Source of the DNA: Halobacillus litoralis
Lineage (GTDB): Bacteria; Bacillota; Bacilli; Bacillales; Halobacillaceae
Reading direction: 5' to 3'
NCBI RefSeq assembly: GCF_009856445.1
Contig: NZ_WMFA01000002.1
Span: 868,001 to 932,000, forward strand
DNA: 64,000 nt
Shown here: in pieces, positions 17,484-25,538 of the stretch
Position numbering within the stretch: the first letter of the stretch is position 1
How the letters are laid out: each line of letters begins with the position of its first letter
Translations under genes and position numbers: made by a program
Notes under the pieces: model-generated
What the model saw: the letters and a program-made list of their open reading frames with translations, nothing else
Databases searched by the model: none
What the model was told of the DNA's origin: nothing

Positions 17484-17723
17484 TTATTGTTCTTCAAAGA
17501 ACTTACGGTTAATCTCGATGTATGGAGTTTCTTCTTCTGGTACCTCGTCTTCGATATAAATCGCTTCAACTGGACACACCGCTTCACACGCACCACAATC
17601 TATGCAAATCGCAGGGTCGATATAAAACATATCTTTCCCTTCTTCGATACAATCAACTGGGCACACATCCACGCATTCACCAGCTTTTTCATCTTTACAA
17701 GGGGATGTGATTACAAATGCCAT
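17484..17723 (-). CDS. fdxA: 7Fe-8S ferredoxin
   Basis: A 79-residue small acidic electron carrier. The eight cysteines are C9, C17, C21, C25, C40, C43, C46 and C50, the arrangement seen in the 7Fe ferredoxin of Bacillus schlegelii (one 3Fe-4S cluster from C9/C17/C50, one 4Fe-4S cluster from C21/C40/C43/C46, C25 free). It differs from the single-cluster Fer of B. subtilis. Cluster assignment is by alignment from memory. Monocistronic with its own terminator. Redox partner unknown. Confidence 0.92.
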   Translation of the reverse strand: MAFVITSPCKDEKAGECVDVCPVDCIEEGKDMFYIDPAICIDCGACEAVCPVEAIYIEDEVPEEETPYIEINRKFFEEQ

Positions 17724-17894
17724 ATCTATTTCTCCTCCTTTTATAGAATTTCGTGTGCTTATAAAATACTATTCACCCTTACCGGCTAAGATAAACACCA
17801 CAATATACTATAACGATTTTGATAAAAAATCGCAATTCCCGTAGTGGTTCGACCTTTTTCGCATCGAACGAAAAAAGAAAGGGGAAGAATGGAA

Positions 17895-18443
17895 TCAGTC
17901 TTCCCAAATTCGTTCGACTGTATATTCTCCTCCTTGTTTTTGCACAAGAAAAACATCTGGACGGGAGAGACGCTTCCATTCATAAAAACCGATTTCACGG
18001 TTATATTTCTGCAATAATAAGGCGAGCAAATTCCCATGAGTAACAAGGAGAACGTTTCCACAATCCTCATTTTCAAGTTCATCAATCAGCGAAAGGACAC
18101 GTTTTTTCGCTTCTGAAGAGGATTCTCCTCCCGTTAGTTTCAGTTCAGGGTCGACGAACGTATCATGCAGGACTTCTTCCCAATCATCCAGTGGTTCATG
18201 GCTTAGGACACGCTCCTCTAAACGTTCATCCATTTCGATGGTCACATTATTTTTTCTGGCGAAAGGCTTAATCGTTTCAATCGCCCGCAAATAAGGACTT
18301 GATAAGATACGATCGATGTTATGACCGTAATTTTCTAAAAAAGTCGCAAGCATTTGGGCCTGTCTGATGCCCATCTTTGTTAGTGGGGAATCTTCATGTT
18401 GACCTTCCGTTTCACTGTGACGCACTAAAAATAATTTCTCCAT
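17895..18443 (-). CDS. Histidine phosphatase family protein
   Basis: About 182 residues of the phosphoglycerate-mutase-like phosphatase superfamily. The catalytic RHG-type motif is LVRHSETEG (His8 phospho-acceptor, with Ser in place of Gly), followed by SSPYLRAIETI (second Arg), an acceptor Glu near ERLEERVL, and VTHGNLL (second catalytic His). ATG 18443 has GGGGAGG upstream; the frame runs on to 18470 without better support. Substrate unknown; it could act on small phosphate esters. Faces no obvious operon partner. Confidence 0.84.
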   Translation of the reverse strand: MEKLFLVRHSETEGQHEDSPLTKMGIRQAQMLATFLENYGHNIDRILSSPYLRAIETIKPFARKNNVTIEMDERLEERVLSHEPLDDWEEVLHDTFVDPELKLTGGESSSEAKKRVLSLIDELENEDCGNVLLVTHGNLLALLLQKYNREIGFYEWKRLSRPDVFLVQKQGGEYTVERIWED

Positions 18444-18525
18444 TGCTACCCATCCTCCCCTTTCCATCACTTATGTCCATTATGGCTGATGGAACGAGTG
18501 TTGACAAGGAAAGTTGCAGAAGACA

Positions 18526-20121
18526 TCACTTCCGATAGACGCACTTTCCTCTGTGCCATGTTTCCAGTACTTGTATATCCTTCAACTTTTCAGGTTCTAT
18601 TTCCTCGGGGTGCTTATCTAGTATTAAAAAGTCGGCTTGATAACCAGGTTCTATTTTACCCTTTTCCTTTTCTTTATATTCAAGCTCTGCTGGAGTTTTT
18701 GTAAATCCAAGGAAAGAATCCTTTACACTTAACCTTTCCTGCGGCATCCATCCTCCTTCAGGGTTTCCGTTAAGATCTGTTCGATTCACAGCCGTAAACA
18801 TGGTCGTAAACGGATTCAATGCACCGATGGGCAGGTCAGAACTTAAGGTTATTGGAATGTGCTCTTTCAAAAGACTTTCAAAAGCATCACAGTAAGGTAG
18901 AAGACTTTCTGGTGTCCATTTCCCTTTCTCGCTCCACTCATCCAGAAGGAAAGAAGGTTGTGTTTCAATATAAGGTTTCAACTCTCTCAACCGGGCAATC
19001 AAATCGGGAGCTAGTGTCTGGGCATGAATAATCCTGTGTCTTAGGCGTTTAGTAGCTTCTCCTGATTTTTCAAGCGCCGTAATTGCCTGCTCAACAGCTC
19101 GGTCGCCGATCGCATGCATAGCGACCTGCATATCATTGTCGCTTGCATATTTAACCATTTCATCGAGCTGTTTCTGAGTATAAATCAAACGACCGTTCTC
19201 ACTTGGTTGAATGGGATAAGGATTCCTCATAGCTGCCGTATAAAGGCGCTGAGTACCGTCTAGGAAAATTTTGAAAGACCCGACCTTTACTCGAGGTGTC
19301 CCCTGACCGGTACGGTGATCATTTTTATCACAATAGGTCTTCATATCCTGGATATCAAATACGTAATGGTGAAGCTGGGCATCAATCGGCAGGACTTCCT
19401 CTTGTTCCAATTCCGTATATGCCTGCCACAACCGCTTATAGGACCCGATAAAGTTAATATCATCTGTATGGACAGATGTGATGCCATATTCGCTCAGATG
19501 AGGCAGAGCTTTCTTTAAGGCTTCTTTTGCATCCTCCGTCGAACGTCCCCAAAAATGGTGCTTAATGTAATGAACTGCTGTATCTTTGAAGCGGCCATTC
19601 CAATTTCCATGTTCATCTTTTTCTTTAAATTCATCCGGTTCTTTTTTAAAATTCTCTTCTTCTTTCAATAGTTCCATCGCTTGTTCACTGATGACACATT
19701 CATGGCCGTCCTGATGCATGAAGTACATATAGGCATTCACTTGGATTTCATCCAGGTCTTTTGCTGTTAAAAGGTGGTCGATATCGTCAAAGTTTCCATC
19801 ATTGAAACCTTTTCCGAAAACCCAGTCGTATTGTTCTAGTTCATCATAATGGTTCTCAACAACAGCCTTCATTTCTTCCCAGCTCGTCACTTGCGTAAGG
19901 TCTAATTCTTTTTTTAACAACCCGTAACGGAGCAGATGCATATGACTATCACTAAAGGAAGGAGAAAGGACACGTCCCCTCCCATCTATGACATCCTCCT
20001 CTCCACTATAAGGTGACTCGTAGATGGCCTCAATCTTCTCTCCTTCTACTTTAATCGCATAAGTGCGCTCACTCTCATAGGTTTGGTAGGGCTGGTAGAT
20101 TCTAACGTTATCCAAAATCAT
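18526..20121 (-). CDS. YtcJ-like metal-dependent amidohydrolase
   Basis: A 531-residue member of amidohydrolase family 3 (YtcJ/N-acyl-D-amino-acid deacylase-like). The N-terminal metal motif is DSHMHL near residue 58, HTDD near 208, a Lys in KIFLDGTQ near 282 (candidate carbamylated ligand), HAIGDRAV near 335, HRIIHAQ near 362 and SSDLPIGA near 432, all in family order. Such enzymes hydrolyse amide or carbamate bonds in cyclic or N-acyl compounds. Start follows AAAGGAAGAG. Single gene; substrate unknown. Confidence 0.82.
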   Translation of the reverse strand: MILDNVRIYQPYQTYESERTYAIKVEGEKIEAIYESPYSGEEDVIDGRGRVLSPSFSDSHMHLLRYGLLKKELDLTQVTSWEEMKAVVENHYDELEQYDWVFGKGFNDGNFDDIDHLLTAKDLDEIQVNAYMYFMHQDGHECVISEQAMELLKEEENFKKEPDEFKEKDEHGNWNGRFKDTAVHYIKHHFWGRSTEDAKEALKKALPHLSEYGITSVHTDDINFIGSYKRLWQAYTELEQEEVLPIDAQLHHYVFDIQDMKTYCDKNDHRTGQGTPRVKVGSFKIFLDGTQRLYTAAMRNPYPIQPSENGRLIYTQKQLDEMVKYASDNDMQVAMHAIGDRAVEQAITALEKSGEATKRLRHRIIHAQTLAPDLIARLRELKPYIETQPSFLLDEWSEKGKWTPESLLPYCDAFESLLKEHIPITLSSDLPIGALNPFTTMFTAVNRTDLNGNPEGGWMPQERLSVKDSFLGFTKTPAELEYKEKEKGKIEPGYQADFLILDKHPEEIEPEKLKDIQVLETWHRGKCVYRK

Positions 20122-20246
20122 GGCATGCTCTTCCTTTCAAGTATTTTCTAATTACCATTACCCCACTTCATCTTTTAAATAAACATGGGAACAAACCCCT
20201 ATAGGAAAGATCTTTTAAGAGCTTCACAGCATACTTTTAACCATAC

Positions 20247-20276
20247 AAAAAGCCAGGGAACGCATCCCTGGCTTTT
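20247..20276 (-). terminator. Intrinsic terminator after the DUF6501-like gene
   Basis: Stem AAAGCCAGGGA / TCCCTGGCTTTT; works for the leftward gene ending at 20283. Confidence 0.88.
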
Positions 20277-20282
20277 GATCAT

Positions 20283-20486
20283 TTACAATTCTTTGAAATA
20301 TTCCTTATAGAAACCGCCCATGCGGCCGGAATTATCAATGACAAAGTAAAACTCTTCACTTTCGTTTTTCACATCATATACTTTGCCCGGAGTCAGTACA
20401 TTGTTCACAACGAATTTTTTTGCATCGTTATGAACGCATTCAATTTGTTTGATGGTTTCATTGTTTTCCCAATTTTTGTGAATCAT
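20283..20486 (-). CDS. Small conserved protein, DUF6501-like
   Basis: A 67-residue soluble protein with no membrane segment, beginning MIHKNWENNETIKQIECVH and ending GGFYKEYFKEL. It looks like a small SH3-type beta fold and matches what I remember of the DUF6501 family of Bacillaceae, but the name should be verified. Strong AGGAGG 7 bases before ATG and its own terminator show a real gene. Function unknown. Confidence 0.72.
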   Translation of the reverse strand: MIHKNWENNETIKQIECVHNDAKKFVVNNVLTPGKVYDVKNESEEFYFVIDNSGRMGGFYKEYFKEL

Positions 20487-20556
20487 AGAGCATCCTCCTT
20501 GGTTTCTGTGTACCTATCATACAATGAACGAAGGGATGACTCAATATAACAGATGA

Positions 20557-21162
20557 TTAAAATTGATCTTTATACCACTCGGCCGCTGCCCTTACTTCAC
20601 TTTCTGTCAATTGATGCCCCATACGTTCCCAATGGACAGTTACATTCGCACCAGCCGCCGCTAATAACTCCTCTAAATCTTTTGTTTCTTGAGCTGGACA
20701 GATGGGATCATTTTCACCAGCGCCGATAAAAACAGGAAGTCCTGATTGTTCAGGAATTTCAATGCCTCTTCTCGGAACCATCGGGTGAAACAGCATAGCC
20801 CCTCGCAAACTTCCTTCGTAATGAAAAAGAAGGCTTCCCGCGATATTCGCTCCATTGGAATACCCGACAGCAATGACCTGCTTACGATCGAATCCATACT
20901 CATTACTTGCATCAGCAAGGAAATTATTCAATTCATCCGTTTTTTCAATTAAGTCTTCTTCATCGAAGACACCTTCTCTTAATCGTTTAAAAAAACGAGG
21001 CATCCCATTCTCTGATACATTCCCTTTTACAGACAGGATAGATGCATCAGGGTCGATCATCTTAGCTACAGGAAGCAAATCTTGTTCTGTTCCGCCTGTA
21101 CCATGAAGAAGCAACAAAGTGCGTGCTGAATTTCCTTTTTGGAAGATATGCTTCATATTCAT
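20557..21162 (-). CDS. mhqD: MhqD/YodD-like carboxylesterase
   Basis: A 201-residue alpha/beta hydrolase of the phospholipase/carboxylesterase group. HGTGGTEQDLLP near residue 20 is the oxyanion region; the triad is Ser in GYSNGAN, Asp in GENDPICP and His in GHQLT. Length and these motifs match MhqD of B. subtilis, part of the MhqR quinone/electrophile stress response. No MhqR-type regulator is adjacent here, so that control is not shown. Start follows AAAGGAATG. Confidence 0.75.
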   Translation of the reverse strand: MNMKHIFQKGNSARTLLLLHGTGGTEQDLLPVAKMIDPDASILSVKGNVSENGMPRFFKRLREGVFDEEDLIEKTDELNNFLADASNEYGFDRKQVIAVGYSNGANIAGSLLFHYEGSLRGAMLFHPMVPRRGIEIPEQSGLPVFIGAGENDPICPAQETKDLEELLAAAGANVTVHWERMGHQLTESEVRAAAEWYKDQF

Positions 21163-21260
21163 TGTGCTTCATTCCTTTCATTATAATTTACATAATATTT
21201 TTATGAGAAACTATCATTTGCTACGTTTATTTTATCTTTAATTCGAGATAGTGTCAAAAC

Positions 21261-22286
21261 TCATGTTCTTAGTTTCTTGAACAACCAGGGGAGAAACAGG
21301 ACAATCATTAATAGACGAATCGTCTGTAAAGAACTAACAATGGCTGGTTCGCCACCCGTTTGTTCAGCCGTGATAGACATTTCTACAAGCCCACCAGGGG
21401 CTAGAGCCAAAACAGCAGTCTTTACATCCATAGTCGTCCACCAGCTTAATAAAAAAGCCATCCCTATTCCTATCCCAATCATAGAAATAGCCAAAGCTAA
21501 AAAAGCTAAGCAGGTCTTTCCAGCTGAAACAATTTCGCTTAACGATACAGTGTGTCCCAGGTATGTTCCAATAAAAAACTGAGCAAGCGTAAAAAGTATT
21601 TCCGGTAAAGGATAGAAGGGGACACCCAATGTCTGTAGTGAACCGATCATAAGCATAGGAACAATGACAAGAGCAGCCGGAACCCAAGCCCTCATCCTCC
21701 ACCCAATGAAACCCGCTGCCAAGTATAAAGGTAGGGTAAACATAGAGTCATGATTCATCTCTTCCATTACACCCTCAACAACCGTTGTTGAAACAGCGAA
21801 ATTTCCATGGGTTACGTAAAATGGAATGATAAAAAGAACACTGATTAAACGTAAGGTGTGGAAGATTGTAACAAGCGCACTATTGCCTTTCATAGATTCG
21901 CTGACGGCAATCATGGCTGACAGCCCGCCTGGAGAGCTTCCTACAAGGGCAGTCGTTTTATCTACAGCCCCAAACCTGGCAATGTACAATCCGGCTAATA
22001 AGCTGGTGGCGATCATGACTGATGTAAGGACGGTATAAGGAAAGAGATAAGGACCGATCGAACGGAATGTTTCAGCACTGAACGTTAGACCTATCTGAAT
22101 TCCCAGGAGAACAAAGGCCATGTGTTTTGCTACTGGTACAGTCTTAGAATCTAAAATCGTAAAGGATTTAGCGAGGACAACAAATACAACCGGTCCTAAT
22201 ATCCATGGGATGGGCATGTGTAAGAAATTAAACAAAAGGCCTCCCGGGAATGCGATCAAATAGGTCTTTATTATGTTGGAAGGCAT
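21261..22286 (-). CDS. AbrB-family multi-pass membrane protein (PF05145 type)
   Basis: About 341 residues with 9-10 hydrophobic segments in two similar halves; each half has a glycine-rich loop (SSPGGLSAMI near 127 and ALAPGGLVEMSITAE near 299). This repeat is the mark of the membrane 'AbrB/ammonia monooxygenase' family, not of the DNA-binding AbrB. Role unknown; transport is likely. ATG 22286 is used because the upstream part of the frame overlaps a terminator hairpin (22345-22372); AAAGGAG is rather far (13 bases). It directly follows a TetR-type gene on the same strand. Confidence 0.75.
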   Translation of the reverse strand: MPSNIIKTYLIAFPGGLLFNFLHMPIPWILGPVVFVVLAKSFTILDSKTVPVAKHMAFVLLGIQIGLTFSAETFRSIGPYLFPYTVLTSVMIATSLLAGLYIARFGAVDKTTALVGSSPGGLSAMIAVSESMKGNSALVTIFHTLRLISVLFIIPFYVTHGNFAVSTTVVEGVMEEMNHDSMFTLPLYLAAGFIGWRMRAWVPAALVIVPMLMIGSLQTLGVPFYPLPEILFTLAQFFIGTYLGHTVSLSEIVSAGKTCLAFLALAISMIGIGIGMAFLLSWWTTMDVKTAVLALAPGGLVEMSITAEQTGGEPAIVSSLQTIRLLMIVLFLPWLFKKLRT

Positions 22287-22344
22287 AAGGCGGACACCGC
22301 TCCTTTCGCGAATGATAAAAGCGAACGAATAACAGAAATACAAT

Positions 22345-22372
22345 AAACCGCTTCCCAACGAGGAAGCGGTTT
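22345..22372 (-). terminator. Intrinsic terminator of the TetR gene
   Basis: Stem AAACCGCTTCC / GGAAGCGGTTT just after the tetR stop; the U-run is short and interrupted, so some read-through into the next gene is possible. Confidence 0.7.
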
Positions 22373-22374
22373 AC

Positions 22375-22947
22375 CTATTTGTTTTTCACGCCATTTTCGA
22401 TCATTTCAAAGAGTTGATCTGCCATTTTTTCCACTCCGTATTTTTGCCTCGTGGGAAATAATATGGAGTGGAAAATGAGATCAGCCACCATTTCGCTTTC
22501 AATATCCTCTTTCCATATCCCTGATTGCTTCGCAGCCTCAATCCAGTCCAACATTTGGTCATACGTTCCCATGAGGTCTTCATGGATTTTTGTACGATAG
22601 AACAGAGCCAGGGTATGATCGCTGCTCTGCAGTTCCCGGATCATTTGATCGATATGATGGGTTTCTGCATGATCTAGAAAAATAAACAAAAGCTTGTATA
22701 GCTTTTTATTTGGCTCTTCCTCTTCCGGAATCGCTTCAATTTGTTGGGTCATCTCTTCCATCATGTTTCTCATATAGGATAGAATGAGGTCTTCCTTATT
22801 TTTGAAATATTCGTAGAGGGTGCTTCTGCTCACCTGGAGCTCCGTCGAAAGTTTTTTGAAATGGACCCCGTGGATCCCCTCTTTCCTGAGCAGAGCCCCT
22901 GTCTCTTTTAATATTTCCTCTTTTGTAAGAATTCTTTTTCTTCCCAA
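22375..22947 (-). CDS. TetR/AcrR-family transcriptional repressor
   Basis: A 190-residue regulator with an N-terminal HTH (ILKETGALLRKEG, then FKKLSTELQVSRSTLYEYFKNKEDL, residues about 10-55) and a helical ligand-binding C-terminal part. Start is TTG, 7 bases after GAGGAGG. It precedes the AbrB-family membrane gene (gap about 88 bases with a terminator) and may regulate it or msrAB upstream; no operator was identified. Confidence 0.88.
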   Translation of the reverse strand: MGRKRILTKEEILKETGALLRKEGIHGVHFKKLSTELQVSRSTLYEYFKNKEDLILSYMRNMMEEMTQQIEAIPEEEEPNKKLYKLLFIFLDHAETHHIDQMIRELQSSDHTLALFYRTKIHEDLMGTYDQMLDWIEAAKQSGIWKEDIESEMVADLIFHSILFPTRQKYGVEKMADQLFEMIENGVKNK

Positions 22948-23013
22948 TTCGGTACCTCCTCAAGCTTCCTCCATTATATCATCATCAAAGCTGAGAGGGG
23001 CATTCGAAGAGGT

Positions 23014-23973
23014 TTATTGAAAAAGGTACGTCAAATAACCATATCCTTTTTCTTCCATATCGTCTTTAGGAATGAATCTCAAGGCAGCAGAATTTATACA
23101 GTAACGCAGCCCTCCTTGATCTTTCGGTCCATCTTCAAACACATGGCCAAGATGGGAGTCCGCTCGATCACTTCTGATTTCCGTCCGGAACATTCCATGA
23201 GATCTATCAACTTCTTCTTTGACCTGCTGTTTTTCAATAGGCTTGGTAAAGCTTGGCCATCCACAGCCTGCATCATACTTATCCTTAGAACTGAACAAGG
23301 GTTCGCCTGAAACAATATCCACATAAATGCCCTCTTCTTCATGATCATGAAACTCATTTTGAAAGGGGCGTTCGGTCGCATTTTCCTGCGTGACTTTATA
23401 CTGGATGTCGGTTAAGCGTTGCTTCAGATCTTCCTGATCCTTTTCATAACTCCAGCGATCTTTAATGAAATCAGCTCGACCGGATCCTTTCTTGTACCGT
23501 TTGTAATGAAAACGATTCTTCTTATAATAATCCTGGTGCTTATCTTCGGCAGGATAAAACGTTTCAGCCGGCAGAATTTCTGTAACAATCGCATCCTTGA
23601 ATTTCCCAGATGCTGAAAGCTCTTCTTTACTCTTCTCAGCCACATGTCGTTGTTTCTCATTGTGATAGTAGATGGCTGTTGTGTAGGAGTGCCCTCGATC
23701 AGCGAATTGACCTCCAGCATCAGTGGGATCGATCTGCTGCCAAAACAGCTCAACCAGCCGCTCATAAGGAAAAATGGCGGGATCGAAAGTGATCTGTACG
23801 GCTTCCCTGTGACCCGTCTCTTCCGTGATTACCTGCATGTATGTCGGGTTTTCAGTATGCCCGCCTGTGTAGCCTGATACAATGGATTCGATTCCAGGGC
23901 GTTCATCAAAGGGTTCCACCATACACCAGAAGCATCCTCCTGCGAATGTTGCATTTTCCAATTGTGTACTCAA
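23014..23973 (-). CDS. msrAB: Fused methionine sulfoxide reductase MsrA-MsrB
   Basis: About 319 residues joining both stereospecific methionine-sulfoxide repair enzymes. MsrA part (1-165): GGCFWC with catalytic Cys14, YTGG, and [13 protein letters not shown]. MsrB part (about 175-319): [21 protein letters not shown] and the catalytic Cys in [11 protein letters not shown]. The zinc CxxC pairs of many MsrB enzymes are absent, as in the B. subtilis form. Start is TTG, exactly 7 bases after AGGAGG, so seven codons of the longer frame (ATG 23994) are not translated. In B. subtilis the two enzymes are separate genes. Cytosolic; no signal peptide. Confidence 0.93.
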   Translation of the reverse strand: MSTQLENATFAGGCFWCMVEPFDERPGIESIVSGYTGGHTENPTYMQVITEETGHREAVQITFDPAIFPYERLVELFWQQIDPTDAGGQFADRGHSYTTAIYYHNEKQRHVAEKSKEELSASGKFKDAIVTEILPAETFYPAEDKHQDYYKKNRFHYKRYKKGSGRADFIKDRWSYEKDQEDLKQRLTDIQYKVTQENATERPFQNEFHDHEEEGIYVDIVSGEPLFSSKDKYDAGCGWPSFTKPIEKQQVKEEVDRSHGMFRTEIRSDRADSHLGHVFEDGPKDQGGLRYCINSAALRFIPKDDMEEKGYGYLTYLFQ

Positions 23974-24062
23974 TATATAACCTCCTAAAGGCATCGGTTT
24001 TCATTTTTATATTTGGATATGTACTTATTTTTGCTAACTCTACAAAAAAAATCAAGCTACAT

Positions 24063-24094
24063 GCACAGCCTAAATGTATAATTTAGGCTGTGAT
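24063..24094 (-). terminator. Inverted repeat at the 3' end of the yqfQ-like gene
   Basis: ACAGCCTAAAT / ATTTAGGCTGT with a 5-base loop, covering the stop codon. The U-run (eight T on the minus strand) lies about 11 bases further on, so this is a weak terminator candidate or another signal. Confidence 0.45.
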
Positions 24095-24612
24095 GCACCT
24101 TGAGAACGTTTTTTTTCTTTCTTATCAAGCACACTTGTGGATTCCCAGTCCTCTGAAACAGACGGTTTGCTGCTGCTTTCGTCTAATGGTACCAGACTCT
24201 CATCATCATCATCTGGTTCGTTCATGATTTTCATCATATTAATCATGGCAGGAATGTTTTTCAGCATCGGCCCGTATTGCTGCATCATAGGTGCTGCCGA
24301 TTGCATAGCTTTCAGTGCCGTCTGCATGTGCCCAAGCCATCCAGCTCCTCCAGTTTTTGCAGCTGTCCCTGCGGCACCAAGAGCCTGCGCCCCAAAACCA
24401 GTACCTCCACCTCCACCGAGAACTCCCGGGAGCCCAGAGAGTCCAGAGCCGAACCCTGTATTCCCTAAAAAGCCCGGAGCCCCAAAGCCGCCGAATCCCC
24501 GGCTTCCCGCATTGATATACGGTGCCATCGAACGCATCATTTGCGGTGCAGCTTGCTGAAATCCTGGGAATTGGCCCATAGGAGGGAAAGGCGGTTGACC
24601 TGTCGGAAACAT
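24070..24612 (-). CDS. yqfQ: YqfQ/VrrA-like Gly/Met/Pro-rich protein
   Basis: A 180-residue low-complexity protein: Pro/Met/Phe-rich start (MFPTGQPPFPPMGQFPGF), Gly-rich centre with GGGGG (about 45-85), a Met-rich helical stretch (MQTALKAMQSAAPMMQQYGPMLKNIPAMINMMKIM, read in two parts) and an acidic Ser-rich then basic C-terminus. This composition and the MFP start fit the YqfQ/VrrA family of Bacillus, which I recall as spore-related. No signal or membrane segment. Ends in an inverted repeat. Function unproven. Confidence 0.72.
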   Translation of the reverse strand: MFPTGQPPFPPMGQFPGFQQAAPQMMRSMAPYINAGSRGFGGFGAPGFLGNTGFGSGLSGLPGVLGGGGGTGFGAQALGAAGTAAKTGGAGWLGHMQTALKAMQSAAPMMQQYGPMLKNIPAMINMMKIMNEPDDDDESLVPLDESSSKPSVSEDWESTSVLDKKEKKRSQGASQPKLYI

Positions 24613-24656
24613 AAAAACCCCTCCGAAACGTTAGAATACTCTAGCATATGCCTTTT

Positions 24657-25361
24657 TTATGAACTGGTTTGGGCTCCTGTCTCTATGTTCGCAGGCGGTA
24701 ACGACCAATCCACCGGATCCATTGCATTTTTTAATAAAAACTTATTCGCCTGCGAAAAAGGACGGCTTCCGAAAAAACTTCTATGCGCAGCAAAGGGACT
24801 AGGATGAGAGGAAGTCAGTACAAGATGTTTTTCTCGATTGATGAAAGCGCCTTTCTTTTGTGCATGCTTTCCCCACAAAAAGAAGACCACTGGCTTCTTT
24901 CTTTCATTCAATGATTGAATGACTGCATCGGTGAATGTCTCCCATCCCAGCCCTCTGTGAGAATTGGCTTCCCCTTCTCTCACTGTCAATACATCGTTTA
25001 AAAGTAGGACCCCTTGTTCTGCCCAAGAACGAAGAGAGCCATGGTCCGGGGGTTGTACACCTAGATCCTCCTTCAATTCTTTGTAAATATTGCGCAGGGA
25101 GGGTGGAATGCGGTTGCCAGGTCGAACTGAAAAACTGAGCCCATGTGCCTGGTCCTTACCATGATAAGGATCCTGTCCAAGAATGACTACTTTGGTTGAC
25201 GCATAAGGTGTCGACTGTAAGGCTTGGAAAACTTCATCATAAGCAGGTTGGATGGCGTTGATTTTGTATTCCGTCTCGACAGTACTCTGTAATTCTTTAA
25301 AATAATCTTTTTTAAACTCTTCGTTCAGAAGACCTTCCCAATCATTGGCTGGTTGGATCAT
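24657..25361 (-). CDS. ung: Uracil-DNA glycosylase (family 1)
   Basis: A 234-residue repair enzyme that removes uracil from DNA. GQDPYHG (residues about 63-69) holds the catalytic Asp; LLLNDVLTVREGEANSH and the HPSPFAAHR loop with the catalytic His are intact. Length fits family 1. GGAGGTG lies 5 bases before ATG. It follows sbcC on the same strand after about 180 bases, so repair genes are clustered here. Confidence 0.97.
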   Translation of the reverse strand: MIQPANDWEGLLNEEFKKDYFKELQSTVETEYKINAIQPAYDEVFQALQSTPYASTKVVILGQDPYHGKDQAHGLSFSVRPGNRIPPSLRNIYKELKEDLGVQPPDHGSLRSWAEQGVLLLNDVLTVREGEANSHRGLGWETFTDAVIQSLNERKKPVVFFLWGKHAQKKGAFINREKHLVLTSSHPSPFAAHRSFFGSRPFSQANKFLLKNAMDPVDWSLPPANIETGAQTSS

Positions 25362-25538
25362 CCGAACACCTCCTCCTTGATCATTTCCCGTTTAAAATCT
25401 CAGATATTTCCCGGGCAAGCGCAAAATATGACAGGCATCTTTCTTCATTTTCTGTATGGGACATAGAATTTGGAGAGTGCTGTTGAATATTGGCGCTTTT
25501 CGTATAAGAGTATCCAAAAATAAGGAAATATTTATAAT

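Noticed and set aside
24137-24559. Long plus-strand frame opposite the yqfQ-like gene
   Set aside because: Antisense shadow caused by the Gly/Pro-rich codons of the real gene.
25385-25538. Minus-strand open frame between sbcC and ung containing MSHTENEERCLSYF...
   Set aside because: Protein-like composition, but there is no binding site before the ATG and no other valid start; could be a decayed gene.
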